Source of the DNA: Aeromicrobium sp. PE09-221 | GTDB taxonomy: Bacteria > Actinomycetota > Actinomycetes > Propionibacteriales > Nocardioidaceae | NCBI RefSeq assembly: GCF_002174305.1 | Contig: NZ_MIJB01000019.1 | Coordinates: 62,001 to 126,000, forward strand | Length of the DNA: 64,000 nucleotides | Reading direction: 5' to 3' | Shown here: in pieces, positions 41,872-53,290 of the stretch | How the letters are laid out: the number at the start of each line of letters is the position of its first letter | Position numbering within the stretch: position 1 is the first letter of the stretch | Notes under the pieces: generated by a model | Seen by the model: the letters and a program-made list of their open reading frames with translations, nothing else | What the model was told of the DNA's origin: nothing | The model's database searches: none | Made by a program: the position numbers and the translations under genes

Positions 41872-42588
41872 ATGGCAGGGGACGGCATTGGCGCACGGAT
41901 CGGCCGCTGGTGGCGGTCGCGTGCGGCCACGCGCGAGGTTGAGGATCCGGACCGGCTGCGCGGCAAGCTCGATGAGACCTATCGCGATCAGCTCGCGATG
42001 CTCACCACAGTGCGACGCGGCGTGGCCGATGTCCGCACCAGCCGTCGCCGTGTCGAGATGCAGATGGCGCGCCAGCGTGAGCAGGTCGAGTCCTTCGACG
42101 CGCAAGCTCGCGATGCGGTCAACCGCGGTGACGATGACGCGGCCCGCGAAGCTCTCGGACGCAAGGTCGTACTCGAGAAGGCGCTCGAGGAGCTCGCCGA
42201 GCGGCACCGTTCGCTCGCGGATGAGGAGGAGTCCCTCGAACGAGCCGCCGAGAAGGTGGAGCGCCAGATCGAGGACTTCCGGATGCGCAAGGACACGCTG
42301 ACCGCACGGTATTCCGCGGCCAGCGCCCGGGCGGAGATCAACGACGCCACCACCGGTATCGCCTCGGCCACCAGCCAGATCGGACAGGCGATGGACGAGG
42401 CCGAACGCCACACGCGGGAGCTGGAGGCCAATGCCGATGCCGTCGACGAGCTCGCCCGCGAGGGCGTGATCGCCCGAGCCGGCGAGGATCCCGATGAGGC
42501 TCTGCGGCGACAGATCGATGCCGCACTGGCCGAGACACAGATCGAGGAAAGCAAGGGAGACGATGGCCCGAACCAGATTTCGTCGTGA
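41872..42588 (+). CDS. pspA: PspA/IM30-family envelope-stress protein
   Basis: A 238-residue almost wholly helical, coiled-coil protein (LDETYRDQLAMLTTVRRGVADV, EKALEELAERHRSLADEEESLE, IASATSQIGQAMDEAERHTRELEA) of the PspA/IM30/ESCRT-III-like family, which binds stressed membranes from the cytosolic side. The adjacent htpX and pspAB genes confirm the assignment. Its end overlaps the htpX start by 26 nt. Confidence 0.85.
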   Translation: MAGDGIGARIGRWWRSRAATREVEDPDRLRGKLDETYRDQLAMLTTVRRGVADVRTSRRRVEMQMARQREQVESFDAQARDAVNRGDDDAAREALGRKVVLEKALEELAERHRSLADEEESLERAAEKVERQIEDFRMRKDTLTARYSAASARAEINDATTGIASATSQIGQAMDEAERHTRELEANADAVDELAREGVIARAGEDPDEALRRQIDAALAETQIEESKGDDGPNQISS

Positions 42589-43456
42589 CCGGGGACTGTC
42601 CTGGCGGATGGGCAGCGTGGGCCTCGGCCTCGGCGCGCTATACGTCGCCTTCGGCGTCGTTCTCATCTACTTCTCCGGCTCAGCGATCCTCGGTCTCCTC
42701 ATCGTCCTGGGGATGGCATGGGGTCAGTGGTTCTTCTCGGACTCCCTGGCGCTGAAGTCCATGGGGGCCAAGGTGGTGTCCCCGCAGCAGGCACCGGAAC
42801 TGCACGCCATGATCGACCGGCTGGTCGCGCTGGCCGATATGCCCAAGCCGCGAGTCGCGATCGCGCAGACCGATGTGCCGAACGCCTTCGCCACCGGTCG
42901 CACCCCCAATCACTCGGCGGTGTGTGTGACGACGGGCATCCTGAATCGTCTGGATGCCGACGAGCTCGAAGGCGTGCTGGCCCACGAGCTGGCGCACGTG
43001 GCCAATCGCGATGTCTCGGTCATGACCGTCGCCTCGTCCCTCGGCCTGCTGGCCGGTTTCATGACGCGCTGGGGCATGTTCCTCGGCGGAGGAGGTCGCA
43101 ACCGCAACAGCGGTCCGGCCTTCCTGGTGGTCTTCCTGGTCAGCATGGTCGTCTATTTCGTGAGCTTCCTGCTGACTCGCGCGCTTTCGCGGTACCGGGA
43201 GCTGAGTGCGGACCGGTCGGGTGCGTACCTCACCGGCCGTCCGTCGAAGCTGGCCTCCGCGCTGACCAAGATCTCCGGTGACATGGCACGGATCCCCACC
43301 AAGGATCTGCGCGAGGTGGAGAGCATGAACGCCTTCTTCATCGCTCCGGCACTCAATCGTCAGTCGATCGAGGCGGTCATGTCGACCCACCCGCCGCTGG
43401 ACCGCCGGCTCGCGCAGCTCGCCCAGATCAGCGCCGACCTCTCCGAACGGGGTTGA
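42563..43456 (+). CDS. htpX: Membrane metalloprotease HtpX
   Basis: A 297-residue M48 zinc protease that degrades misfolded membrane proteins. Helices lie at about 15-33, 38-55, 157-175 and 190-208. The zinc motif HELAH is at 141-145 and the third ligand in YRELSADRSGA near 215-220. GGGAGA precedes ATG 42563. Embedded between pspA and pspAB, it belongs to a membrane-stress operon. Confidence 0.93.
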   Translation: MARTRFRRDRGLSWRMGSVGLGLGALYVAFGVVLIYFSGSAILGLLIVLGMAWGQWFFSDSLALKSMGAKVVSPQQAPELHAMIDRLVALADMPKPRVAIAQTDVPNAFATGRTPNHSAVCVTTGILNRLDADELEGVLAHELAHVANRDVSVMTVASSLGLLAGFMTRWGMFLGGGGRNRNSGPAFLVVFLVSMVVYFVSFLLTRALSRYRELSADRSGAYLTGRPSKLASALTKISGDMARIPTKDLREVESMNAFFIAPALNRQSIEAVMSTHPPLDRRLAQLAQISADLSERG

Positions 43457-43457
43457 C

Positions 43458-45342
<1,885 letters not shown>

Positions 45343-45348
45343 GGCCGG

Positions 45349-46467
45349 ATGCGGGTTCTGGTAGCGACCGACAAGTTCGCCGGCACGCTGAGCGCGGCCG
45401 AGGCGGGCCGTGCGATCGCCGAGGGCTGGCGGCGCACGTCGCCCGCCGATACGGTGACGGTCGCCGCGATGGCCGACGGTGGCGTGGGATTCGTCGATGT
45501 GCTGTCCGCCGCGGGGGTCGGCCGGCTGCAGGCGGTGATCGTCCGCGGTCCGCTCGGCGATCCGGTGCCCGCCGCGCTCCTGCTCGACGGGGCCACCGCC
45601 TATGTCGAGTCGGCCCAGGCCTGTGGACTGCATCTGCTCCCAGAGGACGGGCGTTCGCCGTGGACGGCCAGCACTTTCGGGGTGGGCCAGCTGATCGCCG
45701 CGGCCATCGACGCCGGGGCACGGCGGGTGGTCGTCGGTCTCGGTGGAAGCGCCACCGCTGACGGGGGAGCAGGGCTCCTCGCGGCACTCGGCGCGATCGC
45801 CGATGCGCGCTTGGACGCCGGACCGCGGGGGCTGGAGGGCATCACCTCGGTCGGCCTCGACGCGGTGCGAGAGCGGATGAGCGGTGTCGAGCTCATCGCC
45901 GCCGCTGATGTGCAGACGCCGTTGCTCGGCATGTTCGGCGCGACCAAGATGTTCGGACCGCAGAAGGGTCTGAGCGATGAGGACATCCTGGCCGTCGACC
46001 GGACCCTGGACCGCTATGTCGATGCCGTGTGCGGAGCCACTCCGGCCGAGCGCCGAGTCGCCGACGAGCCGGGGGCGGGAGCGGCCGGCGGCCTCGGTTT
46101 CGCGCTATTGGTGCTAGGGGCATCGGTCCGGTCGGGTATCGGGCTGGTCGCCGATGTGGTGGGCCTGGCGGACGCGGCCGCGACTCACGATCTGGTGATC
46201 ACGGGGGAGGGAGCCTTCGATTACTCCTCTCGCGCCGGGAAGGTCGTCCACGGCGTCGCCCAGATCGCCCAGGCCTCGGCTCGGCCCTGTCTGGTGCTGG
46301 CCGGGCGCGTCGACGTCGGGTCGCGGGAGATGCGGGCCTTGGGGGTCGAGTCGGCCTACGCGATGGTCGACTACGCCGGTGAAGAGGCGGCGCTGGCGGC
46401 ACCGGTCGAGCAGTTGTCCGCGCTGGCCGAACGCGTCGCGCGGACCTGGTCGGCCCGGTGGAAGTGA
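45349..46467 (+). CDS. glxK: Glycerate kinase
   Basis: A 372-residue type-1 glycerate kinase (GarK/GlxK family) phosphorylating D-glycerate. MRVLVATDKFAGTLSAAEAGRAIAEGW, TVAAMADGGVGFVDVL, VVGLGGSATADGGAGLLAALG, FGPQKGLSDEDI and LVITGEGAFDYSSRAGKV are the family blocks in order. Six bp after the aminotransferase gene, probably one operon. Confidence 0.92.
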   Translation: MRVLVATDKFAGTLSAAEAGRAIAEGWRRTSPADTVTVAAMADGGVGFVDVLSAAGVGRLQAVIVRGPLGDPVPAALLLDGATAYVESAQACGLHLLPEDGRSPWTASTFGVGQLIAAAIDAGARRVVVGLGGSATADGGAGLLAALGAIADARLDAGPRGLEGITSVGLDAVRERMSGVELIAAADVQTPLLGMFGATKMFGPQKGLSDEDILAVDRTLDRYVDAVCGATPAERRVADEPGAGAAGGLGFALLVLGASVRSGIGLVADVVGLADAAATHDLVITGEGAFDYSSRAGKVVHGVAQIAQASARPCLVLAGRVDVGSREMRALGVESAYAMVDYAGEEAALAAPVEQLSALAERVARTWSARWK

Positions 46468-46566
46468 CCGCACATCGAATTCGTCGCCAGTGGCGCGTAC
46501 GATGAGGAATGGAATCGTGAGCGAGTGCGTTGACCTCGACACCAGCAGTCCACGGTAGGAGCAGAG

Positions 46567-46932
46567 ATGACCACGACCGACCAGACCCCGGCCACCGAGA
46601 CCTCGGCCGACGGGATCACCTTGACCTCCGGAGCGGCGTCGAAGGTCAAGAGCCTGCTCGATCAGGAGGGCCGCGACGACCTCTCTCTGCGGATCGCCGT
46701 GCAGCCCGGTGGTTGTTCGGGTCTGCGCTATCAGCTGTTCTTCGATGAGCGCTCGCTGGACGGCGACGAGATCCGCGAGTTCGACGGCGTCCACGTCGTC
46801 GTCGACCGGATGAGCCTGCCGTACCTGCACGGCGCCACCATCGACTTCGTCGACACCATCGAGAAGCAGGGCTTCACGATCGATAACCCCATGGCCACGG
46901 GCTCGTGCGCCTGCGGGGACTCCTTCCACTGA
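46567..46932 (+). CDS. HesB/IscA-type Fe-S carrier (ErpA-like)
   Basis: A 121-residue A-type carrier. ITLTSGAASKVKSLLDQEG opens the domain, and the three cysteines appear as GGCSGLRY and the terminal GSCACGDSF. It delivers Fe-S clusters to target enzymes. Equivalent to M. tuberculosis Rv2204c in position near adoK and ctaC; likely clients here are the Rieske protein, LipA and other cluster enzymes. RBS GTAGGAG 7 nt before ATG 46567. Strong terminator follows. Confidence 0.94.
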   Translation: MTTTDQTPATETSADGITLTSGAASKVKSLLDQEGRDDLSLRIAVQPGGCSGLRYQLFFDERSLDGDEIREFDGVHVVVDRMSLPYLHGATIDFVDTIEKQGFTIDNPMATGSCACGDSFH

Positions 46933-46943
46933 GTCTCCCCTGA

Positions 46944-46984
46944 CGAACGGCGCCCCTCGCGATCATCGCGAGGGGCGCCGTTCG
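46944..46984 (+). terminator. Strong hairpin after the HesB gene
   Basis: Arms of 20 bp (46944-46963 and 46965-46984, starting CGAACGGCGCCCC) are perfectly complementary around one central base. It lies 12 bp past the stop. Confidence 0.85.
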
Positions 46985-47057
46985 TTGCGGGTGGGCATAA
47001 CACAGGGCCGTGGCGGTCTGAAGGGGCCGGGGCAGTGGCGAACGCCGGCATCGAACG

Positions 47058-47063
47058 TATGCT
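47058..47063 (+). promoter_or_regulatory. -10 element, leaderless promoter of adoK
   Basis: TATGCT, 6 nt, then GTG 47070. Confidence 0.6.
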
Positions 47064-47069
47064 GGTTCG

Positions 47070-48062
47070 GTGCATCTTGCGATTGCCGGGTCGGTCGCCA
47101 CCGACCACCTCCAGACGTTCTCAGGCCGCTTCTCGGACTCCCTCGTCCCCGATCAGCTCGACAAGATCTCCGTGTCGTTCCTGGTCGAGGACCTCGACGT
47201 CCGGCGAGGAGGCTGCGCCGCCAATATCAGCTTCGGGCTCGCCCAACTGGGACACCGGCCGCTCCTCGTCGCGGCCGTGGGCCAGGACTTCGTCGCCCAG
47301 GGCTATGAGAAGTGGCTCGACAGCGCGGGCGTCGACTGCTCCCGCCTGCGCATCTCGGACACACGGCACACCGCCCTGTGCACCATCACGACCGATGACG
47401 CCCATGCGCAGATCGTGACCTTCTATCCCGGGGCGATGGCCGAGGCCCGCGAGATCGACATCGCCTCGCTGCACGCCGAGCGTCCGATCGACCTGCTGCT
47501 CGTGGGTCCGGATGACCCGACCGGCATGTTGCGTCACACCCACACGGCGCGTGAGCTGAGTATCCCCTTCGCGGCCGACCCCTCCCAGCAGCTGGCCTGG
47601 GCCGATGGCGAGCTCATCGCCGATCTGATCGACGGCGCCGCCTATCTCTTCTGCAATGAGTACGAGGCCGCGCTGATCGAGAAGAAGACCGGCTGGAGCG
47701 ATGACGACCTGCGCCGGCACGTGGGCACCCGCGTGGTGACCCACGGCAAGGACGGCGCGGTGGTCCACACGGCCGAGGGCGAGCTCATCGAGGTCTCCGC
47801 CATCGAGGGCATCACGGCCGTCGACCCGACCGGCGTGGGCGACAGCTTCCGGGCAGGCTACCTCGCCGGTGTCGCCGCCGGTCTTTCCGCCGAGCGCAGT
47901 GTGCAGGTGGGGTGCACCATCGCGGCCTGCGTCGTCGAGACGATCGGCACCCAGGAGTACACGGTCGATGCCGACACCTTCTTGCGACGCCTGGGGCAGC
48001 AGTACGGGGATGAGGCTCGTGCCGAGATTCACAAGGCGCTGTCACTCGGCGGCGTAGCATGA
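47070..48062 (+). CDS. adoK: Adenosine kinase (PfkB family, mycobacterial type)
   Basis: A 330-residue PfkB-family kinase aligning along its length with the bacterial-type adenosine kinase of mycobacteria (Rv2202c): IAGSVATDHL, GRFSDSLVPDQLDKISVSFLVEDL, RRGGCAANISFGLAQLG, ITTDDAHAQIVTFYPGAMAEAR, FAADPSQQLAWADGE, and the catalytic anion hole DPTGVGDSFRAG. It salvages adenosine to AMP. Its place between the HesB gene and ctaC matches the mycobacterial order. Confidence 0.88.
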   Translation: MHLAIAGSVATDHLQTFSGRFSDSLVPDQLDKISVSFLVEDLDVRRGGCAANISFGLAQLGHRPLLVAAVGQDFVAQGYEKWLDSAGVDCSRLRISDTRHTALCTITTDDAHAQIVTFYPGAMAEAREIDIASLHAERPIDLLLVGPDDPTGMLRHTHTARELSIPFAADPSQQLAWADGELIADLIDGAAYLFCNEYEAALIEKKTGWSDDDLRRHVGTRVVTHGKDGAVVHTAEGELIEVSAIEGITAVDPTGVGDSFRAGYLAGVAAGLSAERSVQVGCTIAACVVETIGTQEYTVDADTFLRRLGQQYGDEARAEIHKALSLGGVA

Positions 48063-48168
48063 CGGGGGAGCGACCAACACAGGCTGACCTGAGCGTCGTC
48101 TCGGCAGCGGCCTGCGTTAAGGTCAGGGTGACATCCAGGTGATGGTCCAGGTTTCAGAAAGGCGCCCC

Positions 48169-49011
48169 GTGGGTCGGAAGAAGTTGGCGGCGGTCATCGC
48201 CGCAGCCGCGCTGCTACTCAGCGGCTGTTCCCCTGTAGACGAGTCCGAGTTGAAGCGCCTCGCGCTGCCCATCGCGGGCTCGGACCGGTCCGAGCCGATG
48301 TGGCACCTGTGGCTCGGCACGTGGATCGCGGTCCTCGTCGTCTTCGTGCTGGTCTTCGCGCTCATCATGTACGCGCCGATCCGGTACCGCCGCCGTGCGG
48401 GCCAGACCGATGCGCCCTCGCAGATCCGCTACAACCTGCCGATCGAGGCGCTCTACACGATCGCCCCGCTCGTGGTCGTGGCGGCCTTCTTCTTCCATAC
48501 GGTGCAGGCGCAGAACTCGATGCTCGACGACTCCGAGACCCCCGATCACACGATCGAGGTCGTCGGCAGCAAGTGGCAGTGGACGTTCAACTACCTGGAC
48601 TCCGAGGCCACGGGCGGTGAGCCCGTCTACGACCAGGGCGACACCGAGAACCTGCCGGATCTGTACCTGCCGGTCGACGAGACGGTCGAGTTCCAGCTGT
48701 TCTCGCCCGATGTGATCCACTCCTTCTGGATCCCCGAGTTCTACTTCAAGATGGACGTCATCCCCGGCGAGGGACCGCAGGACAACCGCTTCCAGATGAC
48801 CCCGACGCGTGAGGGCACCTTCACCGGGCGCTGCGCCGAGCTGTGCGGCGTCTACCACACGCGGATGCTGTTCAACGTCCACGTCGTCTCGCGCGCCGAG
48901 TACGACGCTCACCTCGAGGAGCTCCAGCAGGAGGGCCAGATCGGCCGTCCACAGGGAGCCTCCGATTCGACCACCGTCACCGGCCTCGGTGACAACGGAG
49001 GAGAGGGCTGA
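48169..49011 (+). CDS. ctaC: Cytochrome c oxidase subunit II (lipoprotein)
   Basis: A 280-residue subunit of the aa3 oxidase. The signal peptide ends in LLSGC (Cys20), then two membrane helices (about 47-70 and 92-110). The extracellular cupredoxin domain has the CuA ligands in [12 protein letters not shown] and [15 protein letters not shown]. It takes electrons from the fused cytochrome cc of QcrC. GTG 48169 was chosen because AGAAAGG lies 6 nt upstream and gives a normal signal peptide; the longer frame from 48139 is possible. Confidence 0.93.
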   Translation: MGRKKLAAVIAAAALLLSGCSPVDESELKRLALPIAGSDRSEPMWHLWLGTWIAVLVVFVLVFALIMYAPIRYRRRAGQTDAPSQIRYNLPIEALYTIAPLVVVAAFFFHTVQAQNSMLDDSETPDHTIEVVGSKWQWTFNYLDSEATGGEPVYDQGDTENLPDLYLPVDETVEFQLFSPDVIHSFWIPEFYFKMDVIPGEGPQDNRFQMTPTREGTFTGRCAELCGVYHTRMLFNVHVVSRAEYDAHLEELQQEGQIGRPQGASDSTTVTGLGDNGGEG

Positions 49012-50768
49012 TGGCCACCACCGCAGCGTTCGACGAGGGCGGAGCCCACGCCACGTCGGTCCGCACTCAGCGTGAGCGGAGCATGGGTCAGAAGATCGCC
49101 ACGATCTTGACCACGACCGATCACAAGTTGATCGGCAAGATGTATCTCGTCACATCGTTCGCGTTCTTCCTGATCGGCGGTGTGATGGCGCTGATCATGC
49201 GCGCCGAGCTCGCCCGTCCGGGCACGCAGGTCGTCGGCGATGAGACCTTCAACCAGCTCTTCACGATGCATGGCACCGTGATGCTGCTGATGTTCGCGAC
49301 CCCGCTGTTCTTCGGCTTCTCGAATCTCGTGGTCCCGATCATGATCGGCGCGCCGGACGTCGCCTTCCCGCGGTTGAACATGTTCAGCTACTGGATGTAC
49401 CTGTTCGGCAGCCTCATCGCCGTCTCGGGCTTCCTGGTCCCCGGCGGTGCCGCGAGCTTCGGCTGGTTCGCCTATATGCCGCTCAGCGACTCGATCAACT
49501 CGCCCGGCATGGGCGGCGATCTGTGGGTCATGGGCCTCTACATGTCGGGACTCGGCACGATCCTCGGCGGCGTCAACTTCATCACCACGATCTTCACGAT
49601 GCGCGCCCCCGGCATGACGATGTTCCGCATGCCGATCATGGTCTGGAACTCGTTGGTCACCAGCCTGCTGGTCATCATCGTGTTCCCGGTCTTCGGTGCC
49701 GCGCTGCTGGCTGTGGCAGCCGACCGAATGCTCGGAGCCCACGTCTTCGATGCCGCGACCGGCGGGCCAATATTGTATCAACACTTATTCTGGTTCTTCG
49801 GGCACCCAGAGGTGTATATCATCGCGTTGCCCTTCTTCGGCATCGTCACCGAAGTCCTCTCGGTGTTCAGCCGCAAGCCGGTCTTCGGCTATGTCGGCCT
49901 GGTCTTCGCGACCCTCGCGATCGCGGCGCTCTCGGCTGCGGTGTGGGCACACCACATGTTCGTCACCGGCGCGGTGAACCTCGCCTTCTTCTCGTTCATG
50001 ACGCTGTTGATCGGCGTGCCGACCGGTGTGAAGTTCTTCAACTGGATCGGCACGATGTGGGGCGGGTCCGTCACCTTCGACTCGCCGATGATGTTCGCCC
50101 TCGGCTTCCTGACCACCTTCCTCTTCGGCGGTCTGACGGGCATCATCCTGGCCTCGCCGGCACTGGACTTCCACCTCTCGGACAGCTACTTCGTGGTCGC
50201 GCACTTCCACTACGTGGTGTTCGGCACGGTGGTCTTCGCGATGTTCGCCGGGTTCTACTACTGGTGGCCCAAGATGACCGGGCGGATGCTCGACGAGAAG
50301 CTGGGCAAGATCCACTTCTGGCTGCTCTTCATCGGCTTCCATCTGACCTTCCTGGTCCAGCACTGGCTGGGTGTGGCGGGCATGCCGCGTCGTTACGCGG
50401 ACTATGGGCCGAATGACGGCTTCACGACCCTCAACGAGATCTCCACGATCGGTGCCTTCCTGCTCGGCGCCTCGACGATCCCGTTCTTGTACAACGTCTG
50501 GAAGTCGCGCAAGGCCCCGCTCGTCGGCCTCGACGACCCGTGGGGCTGGGGCCGCACGCTGGAATGGGCGACGTCGTCCCCGCCGCCGCGGCACAATTTC
50601 ACCCGTCTGCCGCGTATCCGCTCCGAAAGCCCGGCCTTCGATCTGCATCACCCCGAGCTCGCGGCCCTGGAGTTGAAGCAGAACCCTGATGAGAAGTCCG
50701 CGCTCGCCGATGCGCCGAATGTGGACAATCGCGAAGAGGCCCTCGGGCATCGCAAGGATGGTGAGTGA
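49011..50768 (+). CDS. ctaD: Cytochrome c oxidase subunit I
   Basis: A 585-residue 12-helix haem-copper subunit holding haem a, haem a3 and CuB. The first haem ligand is in [17 protein letters not shown] ([13 protein letters not shown]) gives the CuB His and crosslinked Tyr, HHMF the CuB pair, and HFHYVVFG the haem pair. TGATG overlap with ctaC. A short run of rare codons (ATA, TTG, CAA, TTA) occurs at 49770-49787, just before HPEVY. Confidence 0.96.
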   Translation: MATTAAFDEGGAHATSVRTQRERSMGQKIATILTTTDHKLIGKMYLVTSFAFFLIGGVMALIMRAELARPGTQVVGDETFNQLFTMHGTVMLLMFATPLFFGFSNLVVPIMIGAPDVAFPRLNMFSYWMYLFGSLIAVSGFLVPGGAASFGWFAYMPLSDSINSPGMGGDLWVMGLYMSGLGTILGGVNFITTIFTMRAPGMTMFRMPIMVWNSLVTSLLVIIVFPVFGAALLAVAADRMLGAHVFDAATGGPILYQHLFWFFGHPEVYIIALPFFGIVTEVLSVFSRKPVFGYVGLVFATLAIAALSAAVWAHHMFVTGAVNLAFFSFMTLLIGVPTGVKFFNWIGTMWGGSVTFDSPMMFALGFLTTFLFGGLTGIILASPALDFHLSDSYFVVAHFHYVVFGTVVFAMFAGFYYWWPKMTGRMLDEKLGKIHFWLLFIGFHLTFLVQHWLGVAGMPRRYADYGPNDGFTTLNEISTIGAFLLGASTIPFLYNVWKSRKAPLVGLDDPWGWGRTLEWATSSPPPRHNFTRLPRIRSESPAFDLHHPELAALELKQNPDEKSALADAPNVDNREEALGHRKDGE

Positions 50769-50771
50769 TCG

Positions 50772-51167
50772 ATGAAGGCCGAATTCTGGATGATGCTCGG
50801 CGTGGGCGTCTTCTTCGTCTTCGTCACGCCGGTCTACTGGGTGCTCTCGGGCGACCCGACGGGCACCACGGCCCTCGTCATGACGCTGCTGCTGTGCTTC
50901 ATGCTGGCCCTGTATCTCGGGTTCGTCGCTCAGCAGGTCAATCCGCGTCCGGAGGACCGCAAGGACGGCGACATCATCGACGGTGCCGGTGAGCTGGGAT
51001 TCTTCCCGCCCTTCAGCTGGTGGCCGCTGTGGTGCGCGCTGGTCTTCGGCGTGCTGATGCTGGGCATCGTGGTGGGCTGGTGGCTCTTCCTGTTGGCACT
51101 GCCGTTCGGCGCGATCGTCGTCGTGGGCTGGGTCTTCGAGTACTACCGCGGCGTTCACGCACACTGA
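50772..51167 (+). CDS. ctaF: Cytochrome c oxidase subunit IV (actinobacterial)
   Basis: A 131-residue four-helix membrane protein (MKAEFWMMLGVGVFFVFVTPVYW, TALVMTLLLCFMLALYLGFV, WWPLWCALVFGVLMLGIVVGW, LALPFGAIVVVGWVFEYYRG). It matches CtaF, the small subunit specific to the actinobacterial bcc-aa3 supercomplex. Three bp after ctaD, same operon. Confidence 0.92.
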   Translation: MKAEFWMMLGVGVFFVFVTPVYWVLSGDPTGTTALVMTLLLCFMLALYLGFVAQQVNPRPEDRKDGDIIDGAGELGFFPPFSWWPLWCALVFGVLMLGIVVGWWLFLLALPFGAIVVVGWVFEYYRGVHAH

Positions 51168-51179
51168 GTGCTACGACCT

Positions 51180-51213
51180 GAGATCACCGTGACTAGAATG
51201 TCACGGTGATCTC
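51180..51213 (+). promoter_or_regulatory. Palindrome with the ldt -10 element in its loop
   Basis: Perfect 14-bp inverted repeat: 51180-51193 (GAGATCACCGTGAC) and 51200-51213 (GTCACGGTGATCTC), separated only by TAGAAT at 51194-51199. TAGAAT is a good -10 hexamer, and 6 nt later the GTG at 51206 starts the L,D-transpeptidase, so the start codon is inside the right arm. It also lies 12 bp after ctaF and is followed by ATTTT, so it may serve as the ctaCDF terminator too. Confidence 0.7.
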
Positions 51214-52375
51214 GTCATTTTCGCGCATCATCGTCGCCCTGATCGCGGCGATCGTGTTGGTGGGCTGCAGCGACAGCGGTTCCTCTGCCCCCGAGCCCAC
51301 GGCCAGCCCCGAGCCGGCGCTCGCCGCCAATATCGCCGATGGGCAGACCGATGTGCCGGTGGAGACGATCCTCACGGTCGACGTCGAGGATGGGGAGCTC
51401 GGCGAGGTGGTGGTCCGTGGCCCCGAGGACGACACCGTCATCGACGGCACCATCGACGGGACGCAGTGGACGGCGGCCGAACGTCTGGAGCCGGGTGTCG
51501 CCTACACCGTTCAGGCGACCGCGACGGGCGCGGACGGCCAGCAGAGCCGACTGGAGTCCAGCTTCACCAGCCAAGCGCTGAGCCTCGACGAGCAGACCTA
51601 TCCCTCCGTCGCACCCTTGCAGGGTGAGACCGTCGGCGTCGGTATGCCCGTCATCGTGAACTTCGATCTGCCGGTGGAGGATCAGGCCACCTTCGAGCAG
51701 CACATGGCCGTGACCTCCGAGCCTCAGGTCGAGGGCGCGTGGAACTGGATCAGCGACCGGGTGGTGCACTGGCGCCCGAAGGAATACTGGCCCGCGGGCA
51801 CCAAGGTCCACGTTGATCTGCAGCTGAACAGCCTGCCGGCCGGTCAGGGCATCTACGGCCAGCAGGATCAGGTCGTGGACTTCGAGGTCGGTTCGTCGGT
51901 GATCTCCACGGTCGACGTGAACGCCCACACGCTCACGGTCGATATCGACGGCCAGACGGCCCGGACCATCCCGGTCTCCAGCGGCGCGCCTCAGTGGGCC
52001 AGTCGGGAGGGCACCAAGATCATCATGGAGAAGTTCGACACGGTCGACATGGACGCTGCGACGACCGGGGTGGATTCGTCCGATCCGAACTACTACAACA
52101 TGAAGGGCGTCAAGTGGGCCATGCGGCTCACGAACTCCGGTGAGTTCATCCACGCGGCGCCCTGGTCCGCCGGTTCCCATGGTCGCGCGAATGTCAGTCA
52201 CGGGTGCGTCGGCATGGGCACTGAGGACGCCGCTTGGCTCTACCAGAACTCCAAGCGCGGTGACGTGGTCAACTTCGTCGGCAGCACCCGGGCCCTCGAG
52301 CCGCAGAACGGCTGGACGGACTGGAATGTCGATTGGGAGACCTGGCGGTCCGGCTCCGCGCTCGCCGGAGCCTAG
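51206..52375 (+). CDS. L,D-transpeptidase lipoprotein (LdtMt2-like)
   Basis: A 389-residue cell-wall enzyme. Lipobox LVGC with Cys21; then an acidic linker and an Ig-like domain (residues about 40-125). A second Ig-like domain (about 130-235) and the YkuD catalytic domain follow. The active site is HGRANVSHGCVGM, with nucleophile Cys334 and the conserved His and Arg. It forms 3-3 peptidoglycan crosslinks on the outer face of the membrane. Ending NGWTDWNVDWETWRSGSA is the LdtMt2-type tail. Leaderless GTG within a palindrome. Confidence 0.92.
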   Translation: MISSFSRIIVALIAAIVLVGCSDSGSSAPEPTASPEPALAANIADGQTDVPVETILTVDVEDGELGEVVVRGPEDDTVIDGTIDGTQWTAAERLEPGVAYTVQATATGADGQQSRLESSFTSQALSLDEQTYPSVAPLQGETVGVGMPVIVNFDLPVEDQATFEQHMAVTSEPQVEGAWNWISDRVVHWRPKEYWPAGTKVHVDLQLNSLPAGQGIYGQQDQVVDFEVGSSVISTVDVNAHTLTVDIDGQTARTIPVSSGAPQWASREGTKIIMEKFDTVDMDAATTGVDSSDPNYYNMKGVKWAMRLTNSGEFIHAAPWSAGSHGRANVSHGCVGMGTEDAAWLYQNSKRGDVVNFVGSTRALEPQNGWTDWNVDWETWRSGSALAGA

Positions 52376-52504
52376 GCCGTGTTGGGGGATGGCGAGGCAT
52401 CCCGTGGATGCGGCGCTCGCAACGGTCCTGGACTACCAGACACGGCCTCGTCGCGCCGCCCGGCCGTGGCCGTCTCGGATCGCACGAGGGTTCTCCACCG
52501 GGAC
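52376..52504. other. Short gap, nothing recognised
   Basis: Region between ldt and the merR promoter. No supported gene or clear hairpin. Confidence 0.4.
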
Positions 52505-52535
52505 TTGAAACTGACGTAGCGTCAGGGTCTAGCGT
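52505..52535 (+). promoter_or_regulatory. MerR-type promoter/operator
   Basis: TTGAAA at 52505-52510, then the palindrome CTGACGTAGCGTCAG (52511-52525) inside the spacer, then TAGCGT at 52530-52535. The 19-bp spacer with a dyad between -35 and -10 is the MerR-family signature. Confidence 0.7.
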
Positions 52536-52576
52536 CGATCTCGTCGCGCCGGCCGGTGCGGCCCAGGAGGACGAGC

Positions 52577-53290
52577 ATGGACGAGACAGGACTACGAGTC
52601 GGCCAGGTGGCGGAGCGTTCGGGACTCACGGTGCGCACCTTGCACCACTACGACCGGCTGGGTCTGGTGTGCCCCAGCGATCGCACGAGCGGCGGCCATC
52701 GGCTGTACGGCCCGGCTGACCTCGAGCGGCTCTACATCGTGGTGGGACTGCGGGAGTTAGGGCTGAGTCTGGAGCGTGTCGGCGAGGTCGTCAGCGGAGC
52801 CCTGACGGTCGCGGAGACACTCGAACACCAGCGCGTGGCGCTCGACCTGCAGATCGCAGCGCTGACACGCGCGCGGGACCGAGTCCTGCACGCCCAGCGC
52901 GCCGATGGTGAGCTCGACCTCCTGGAACTCATGAAGGAGGTCGTCATGTCCAACACATTCGAGCAGTACTTCGACGCCGACCAGATCGTGCAACTGCAGC
53001 GTCGTCGCGCGGAGATCGGCGAACAGCGGATCGCCGAGGTCGAGAACGCTTGGCCCGAGCTGATGGCGCGGGTCGACGCAGCGATCGCCGCGGGCACCGA
53101 GCCGCAGAGCGAGGAGGGCCGAGCGCTCGCGGGGGAGTGGGCGGCGTTGCTGGAGGAATTCCACGGCGGCGACCCGGGCCTGCGCGACTCGCTGTTCCGC
53201 ATGTACGAGGAGAACCGGTCCCAGATCGAGACCGAGTGGTCCGGGCCCTCTCAGAGGCAGCTGGACTTCATCTCCGCGGCTCAGCGCTGA
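52577..53290 (+). CDS. MerR-family regulator with TipAS effector domain
   Basis: A 237-residue regulator. The N-terminal winged helix (residues 5-75: GLRVGQVAERSGLTVRTLHHYDRLGLVCPSDRT) and dimer coiled coil (about 76-112) precede a helical domain starting FEQYFDADQIVQLQRRRAEIG. The latter resembles the TipAS drug-binding domain (W.ELMARVDAAIAAGTEP, EWAALLEEFHGGDP). TipA-type proteins activate on binding thiopeptide-like or other ligands and control their own gene. RBS AGGAGG before ATG 52577. No target gene follows on the same strand, so autoregulation is likely. Confidence 0.87.
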   Translation: MDETGLRVGQVAERSGLTVRTLHHYDRLGLVCPSDRTSGGHRLYGPADLERLYIVVGLRELGLSLERVGEVVSGALTVAETLEHQRVALDLQIAALTRARDRVLHAQRADGELDLLELMKEVVMSNTFEQYFDADQIVQLQRRRAEIGEQRIAEVENAWPELMARVDAAIAAGTEPQSEEGRALAGEWAALLEEFHGGDPGLRDSLFRMYEENRSQIETEWSGPSQRQLDFISAAQR

